Positions 61,136 to 64,000 of a DNA stretch of 64,000 bases are shown here, piece after piece (position 1 is the stretch's first letter; the number at the start of each line of letters is the position of its first letter). The stretch comes from Burkholderiales bacterium (GTDB lineage: Bacteria > Pseudomonadota > Gammaproteobacteria > Burkholderiales > Ga0077523): contig JAIEQG010000034.1 of assembly GCA_019747905.1 (NCBI GenBank), positions 62,001 to 126,000 on the forward strand, in the 5' to 3' direction. The notes under the pieces are model-generated. The model had not been told where the DNA came from and searched no databases. It saw nothing but the letters and a program-made list of their open reading frames with translations. The position numbers and the translations under genes are program-made.

Positions 61136-62043
61136 CACATTCCCAGCTTGCGCTTGAGGTCCTGCATGACACCGGGACTCGCCGGCGCCGGCGCCGGCGC
61201 ATTGAAGCTGTGGCGGATCGCCATGGTCTCGCCCGGCTGCAGGTTCACCTTGAGCTGCAGCGGAGCGTTCTGGCCGTTGCGCACTTCGATCGTGTGCGCC
61301 CCGGGGGAAATCGCGATGCGCTCGAGGGGCGGGCTGCGGCCCTTCGGCGCCCCGTCGATGTACACGTCGCCGCGCGGCGAGATGGCGAACTCGACCGACG
61401 CACGCGCTCCGGCGACCATGCGCCGTTCGCGCGACTGGCGTGCCGCGAAACCGATCGCGAGGATGCCGCAGAAGCTCGCGGCACCGAGCGTGAACAGGCG
61501 CCGCCGGCGGCGCAACGCGGCGTGTTCGTCGGGCGCGAACAGCTCGTGCGTGCGCACCCGAGCATCGGTGAATGTGCCCATGGAGCGCAGGTCCTCGCCC
61601 CGTTCCGGCGCCTGCTCCAGCACCGCGTCGCGCACGCTGCGTGAGACCAGCAACTGGCCCGGAGCCGCGAATCCGGCGATGACCATGGCCGTCTCGATTC
61701 CGTCGCCGGCGAGCACGGCGTCGCCGCGATCATTCAGTTCCGCCAGCACCGGGCCGAGGTTGACGCCGACCGCCAGCGGCAGGTCGGCAGCGGCAGTTAC
61801 TGCGCGTCGCGCCGTGTCGAAAGCCGCTTCCGCCCCCCCGAGCACCACGATGGCCAGGCCTTCGGGTGCCTCGAGCACGAGCCAGCGGCCCACCGCCAGG
61901 GGCATCGCGGCGAACGCCACGAGCGCTTCGAGCTGCGCCTTGACGCGTGCCTGCTCGGCAACGGCCTTGCGCGCGAACTCGTGACTACGAAGCAGGATGA
62001 CGCTGGCTGAAACCGGGCGCGGCGCGGGATAGCTGTCGGCCAT
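61135..62043 (-). CDS. Degenerate nucleotide-cyclase-like domain with membrane helix and PEGA domain
   Basis: 302 residues. The N-terminal part (about 10-165) has the outline of a class III cyclase homology domain (LAVGVNLGPVLAELNDRGDAVLAGDGIETA, VSRSVRDAV), but the metal-binding Asp residues and other catalytic positions are not apparent, so it is probably a binding or dimerising module. One membrane helix (about 183-199) precedes a PEGA domain (VEFAISPRGDVYIDGAPKG) outside. It is translationally coupled to the Ser/Thr kinase, for which it may be the extracytoplasmic sensor half. Confidence 0.75.
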   Translation of the reverse strand: MADSYPAPRPVSASVILLRSHEFARKAVAEQARVKAQLEALVAFAAMPLAVGRWLVLEAPEGLAIVVLGGAEAAFDTARRAVTAAADLPLAVGVNLGPVLAELNDRGDAVLAGDGIETAMVIAGFAAPGQLLVSRSVRDAVLEQAPERGEDLRSMGTFTDARVRTHELFAPDEHAALRRRRRLFTLGAASFCGILAIGFAARQSRERRMVAGARASVEFAISPRGDVYIDGAPKGRSPPLERIAISPGAHTIEVRNGQNAPLQLKVNLQPGETMAIRHSFNAPAPAPASPGVMQDLKRKLGM

Positions 62044-62265
62044 GAACGCGAAACGGCGTGAGGGTGCCGCATTCTACGGCCACAAAAGGGCCCGGCTTGA
62101 TAGGAAGACGACGCGAGGCTAGCCTGGGCAGGGTCGCTGCGCGAGCGCGGACGCGCACCGCGCCCGACGGCGGTTAGACTGATCCTGCACGTTCCCTTCA
62201 TCGGATTCACTCCCTGCGGCGCGGGCGCCTTGCAGCACCCTGCCGTCGGGCAACCCCCGACATCC

Positions 62266-64000
62266 ATGGCGAAACGTCTGCTCGACACTGCGGTCCCGCT
62301 CGCAAAACTGTCGCGGCCCCGCCTTCCCGCCGCAGCGCCGCGCGAGCGCCTGTTCGCCCGCCTGGAAGCGCTCCGCAGCCTCCCTTGCACGTGGGTCTGC
62401 GGACCGGCCGGCAGCGGCAAGACGACCCTCGTGTCGGACTACCTCCGCGCGAGCGGCGAGCCGTCGCTCTGGTTCCACGTCGACGAGGGTGATCGGGATG
62501 CCTCGGCGATGATCGCGTACCTCGTCACCGTCGCAGCCGGCATCGACCCGGCCGCGCCGCCGCTGCCTTACCTGACACCCGAGCATCAAGCCGACAGCGG
62601 CGCATTCTGCCGCCAGTTCTTCCGGCGCTTCTACCAGGTCGTACCCGCCGCCAGCACGCTGGTGTTCGACAACTGCCATCGGGCCGCCGGTGCATCGTTT
62701 CACGCCGTGCTCCGTTGCGCCATCGAGGAAGCGCCCGCGGGCGTGCGCCTCATCGCCCTCAGCCGGCACCGGTTGCCCGACGATCTCATCGCCGTACACG
62801 CGAACCGCCAGGCTGATCTCATCGGTGCCGACGATCTGCGTCTCGATCTCGCCGAGACCAGGGCCGTCGTGGACTCCCTCGGCGCACCGGCCAACGTCGA
62901 CTGCGAAGCACTGCACGCGCTTACCGACGGTTGGGCCGCCGGCATCGTCCTCATGCTGTCGCGCTCGGCCAGCAGAACAGCGGACCGCGCGGCACCGCGG
63001 ATGGACCGGGCGTCCCGGGACGCGGTCTTCGCATATTTCGCGGACGAACTGTTCCGGACGCTCGATGCACCGCTGCGCGCATTGCTGCTGCGCACCGCGT
63101 TGCTGCCGACCGTCACGGCGGCGCAGGCCCACGCGTTGACCGCCGACGAGCACGCCGACGAGCTCCTCGAAGGTCTGTACCGCCGGAATTTCTTCACCGC
63201 ACGCCGTGAACCCGAAGCCGAGGGTCAACCGGCAAGCTACTGCTATCACGACCTGTTCCGCGCGTTCCTGCTGGACCGACTCGAGCACGAACTCGCGCCG
63301 GATGAACTGCGGGTGCTGCGCGACCAGGTGGCCGGCCTACTCGAACGGGAGGGACTGCTCGCCGACGCCATCGAACAGTATCGGGCGCTCGGCAACTGGG
63401 AGCGGGTCGCACGACTCATCCGGCAGGACGCGCAGCGCTTGACGGACCAGGGCCAGCTCCAGACGTTGCGCGCCTGGTTGAACTGCGTCCCTGCGGACCT
63501 GGTTGCAGCCGATCCCTGGCTGCTGCTGTTCGACGGCCACGCGACCGCGACGGTCAACCCGACGCAAGCCACGAGGATCTTCGAGGCGGCCTATGAGCGC
63601 TTCGTCGAACTCGGCGACGAGGCAGGCCAGTCGAACGCCGCGTTCGCGCTGATGGAAACCATGATGATGAGCAGCGCAACCTACAAGGGTTGGGATCGCT
63701 GGATCGACGTGCTCGCACGGCTGCTCGCTTCGAAACCGCCTGAGTCGCCGGACGCGATGGTCCGCTCGTGGCACACGTTGCTCTATACCTGCCTCTACCG
63801 CCGGCCGAACCATCCCCTGATCCCCACCGCCGCCGCGATCCTGGATCGGGAACTGTCGAACGGCCGCCTGGGCCCCACGCAGGCGATACAGGCGGGCACC
63901 GGACTGCTCGCCTATGCCCACTTCCGCTGCGACGAGGCACTCGCTGCGCGCGTCGTACCGATCCTGCATCGCTGGCTGGCAGGCGAACAGCTCGCGGTGA
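62266..64000 (+). CDS. MalT-like STAND ATPase regulator (partial, runs off the window)
   Basis: 578 codons are visible with no stop before base 64000. The N-terminus reads MAKRLLDTAVPLAKLSRPRL, followed by the Walker A GPAGSGKTT at about residues 45-53 and a Walker-B-like LVFDNCHR. A winged-helix-like segment and then helical repeats (from about 350, including LLEREGLLADAIEQYRALGNWERVARLI) match the MalT/LuxR STAND pattern. Whether a C-terminal LuxR-type DNA-binding domain or another output follows is beyond the edge. It is divergent from the cyclase-PEGA gene, 222 bp away. Confidence 0.82.
   Translation, partial: MAKRLLDTAVPLAKLSRPRLPAAAPRERLFARLEALRSLPCTWVCGPAGSGKTTLVSDYLRASGEPSLWFHVDEGDRDASAMIAYLVTVAAGIDPAAPPLPYLTPEHQADSGAFCRQFFRRFYQVVPAASTLVFDNCHRAAGASFHAVLRCAIEEAPAGVRLIALSRHRLPDDLIAVHANRQADLIGADDLRLDLAETRAVVDSLGAPANVDCEALHALTDGWAAGIVLMLSRSASRTADRAAPRMDRASRDAVFAYFADELFRTLDAPLRALLLRTALLPTVTAAQAHALTADEHADELLEGLYRRNFFTARREPEAEGQPASYCYHDLFRAFLLDRLEHELAPDELRVLRDQVAGLLEREGLLADAIEQYRALGNWERVARLIRQDAQRLTDQGQLQTLRAWLNCVPADLVAADPWLLLFDGHATATVNPTQATRIFEAAYERFVELGDEAGQSNAAFALMETMMMSSATYKGWDRWIDVLARLLASKPPESPDAMVRSWHTLLYTCLYRRPNHPLIPTAAAILDRELSNGRLGPTQAIQAGTGLLAYAHFRCDEALAARVVPILHRWLAGEQLAV

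Noticed and set aside
61135..62043. Active adenylate cyclase
   Set aside because: The cyclase outline is present but the catalytic metal-binding and base-binding positions are not visible.
62119..63288. A 389-codon minus-strand frame at the right end
   Set aside because: It is antisense to the MalT-like gene, whose Walker A and helical repeats are clear.

Overview
The window is about 64 kb of GC-rich, densely coded chromosome. It looks like a Gram-negative betaproteobacterium (Burkholderiales/Rhodocyclales level; the genus cannot be told from sequence alone). The reasons are the gene orders pyrG-kdsA-eno-ftsB and rpsB-tsf-pyrH-frr-uppS-cdsA-dxr-rseP-bamA-skp-lpxD-fabZ-lpxA-lpxB-rnhB, divergent ppsA/ppsR, a full cbb3 oxidase locus with an FNR regulator, and the codon style. 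I see no tRNA, rRNA, CRISPR array, insertion sequence or phage gene. No gap between genes exceeds about 300 bp. Almost all genes lie on the minus strand.

Layout. 1-4282: a compact minus-strand run of OFA-family transporter, cytochrome P450, branched-chain-type ABC substrate-binding protein and the start of a probable sterol desaturase/fatty-acid hydroxylase. 4485-9318: mobA, then ftsB-eno-kdsA-pyrG. 9379-12689: PEP synthase and its divergent regulatory kinase/phosphorylase, followed by a long imperfect inverted repeat. 12799-27499: the housekeeping translation and envelope cluster from rpsB down to rnhB and a CopD-like membrane protein, with several ATGA/GTGA stop-start overlaps.

27748-45087 is a microaerobic-respiration and sulfide island: a TauE/SafE-like protein, hemN, fnr, a DUF2892 membrane protein, an RND permease / sulfide:quinone oxidoreductase-like / RND adaptor operon, a small unknown membrane protein, and ccoH-G-P-Q-O-N with ccoS-I. 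FNR-type boxes (TTGAY-N4-RTCAA) precede hemN/fnr, ccoN and ccoI. In the three minus-strand promoters each box sits exactly 22 nt from a TANNNT -10 element, which is class II geometry. A second palindrome, GTGAC-N4-GTCAC, occurs before the sqr/RND operon and before the DUF2892 gene with the same spacing. This suggests a second CRP/FNR-family regulator for a sulfide-linked regulon that feeds electrons to the cbb3 oxidase.

45195-64000 is signalling and periplasm: a DAHL-like sensor histidine kinase with a Ser/Thr kinase-REC-REC hybrid; an ACS-type MFS transporter; an unrecognised protein with a faint ADP-ribosyltransferase-like pattern; a pbpC/alpha-2-macroglobulin pair with a small adhesin-E-like periplasmic protein; a membrane-anchored Ser/Thr kinase coupled to a degenerate cyclase-PEGA protein; and a MalT-like STAND protein cut by the window end.

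The strongest candidates for something undescribed are the SQR gene embedded between an RND adaptor and permease with its shared palindrome, and the kinase-REC-REC fusion with its partner histidine kinase.
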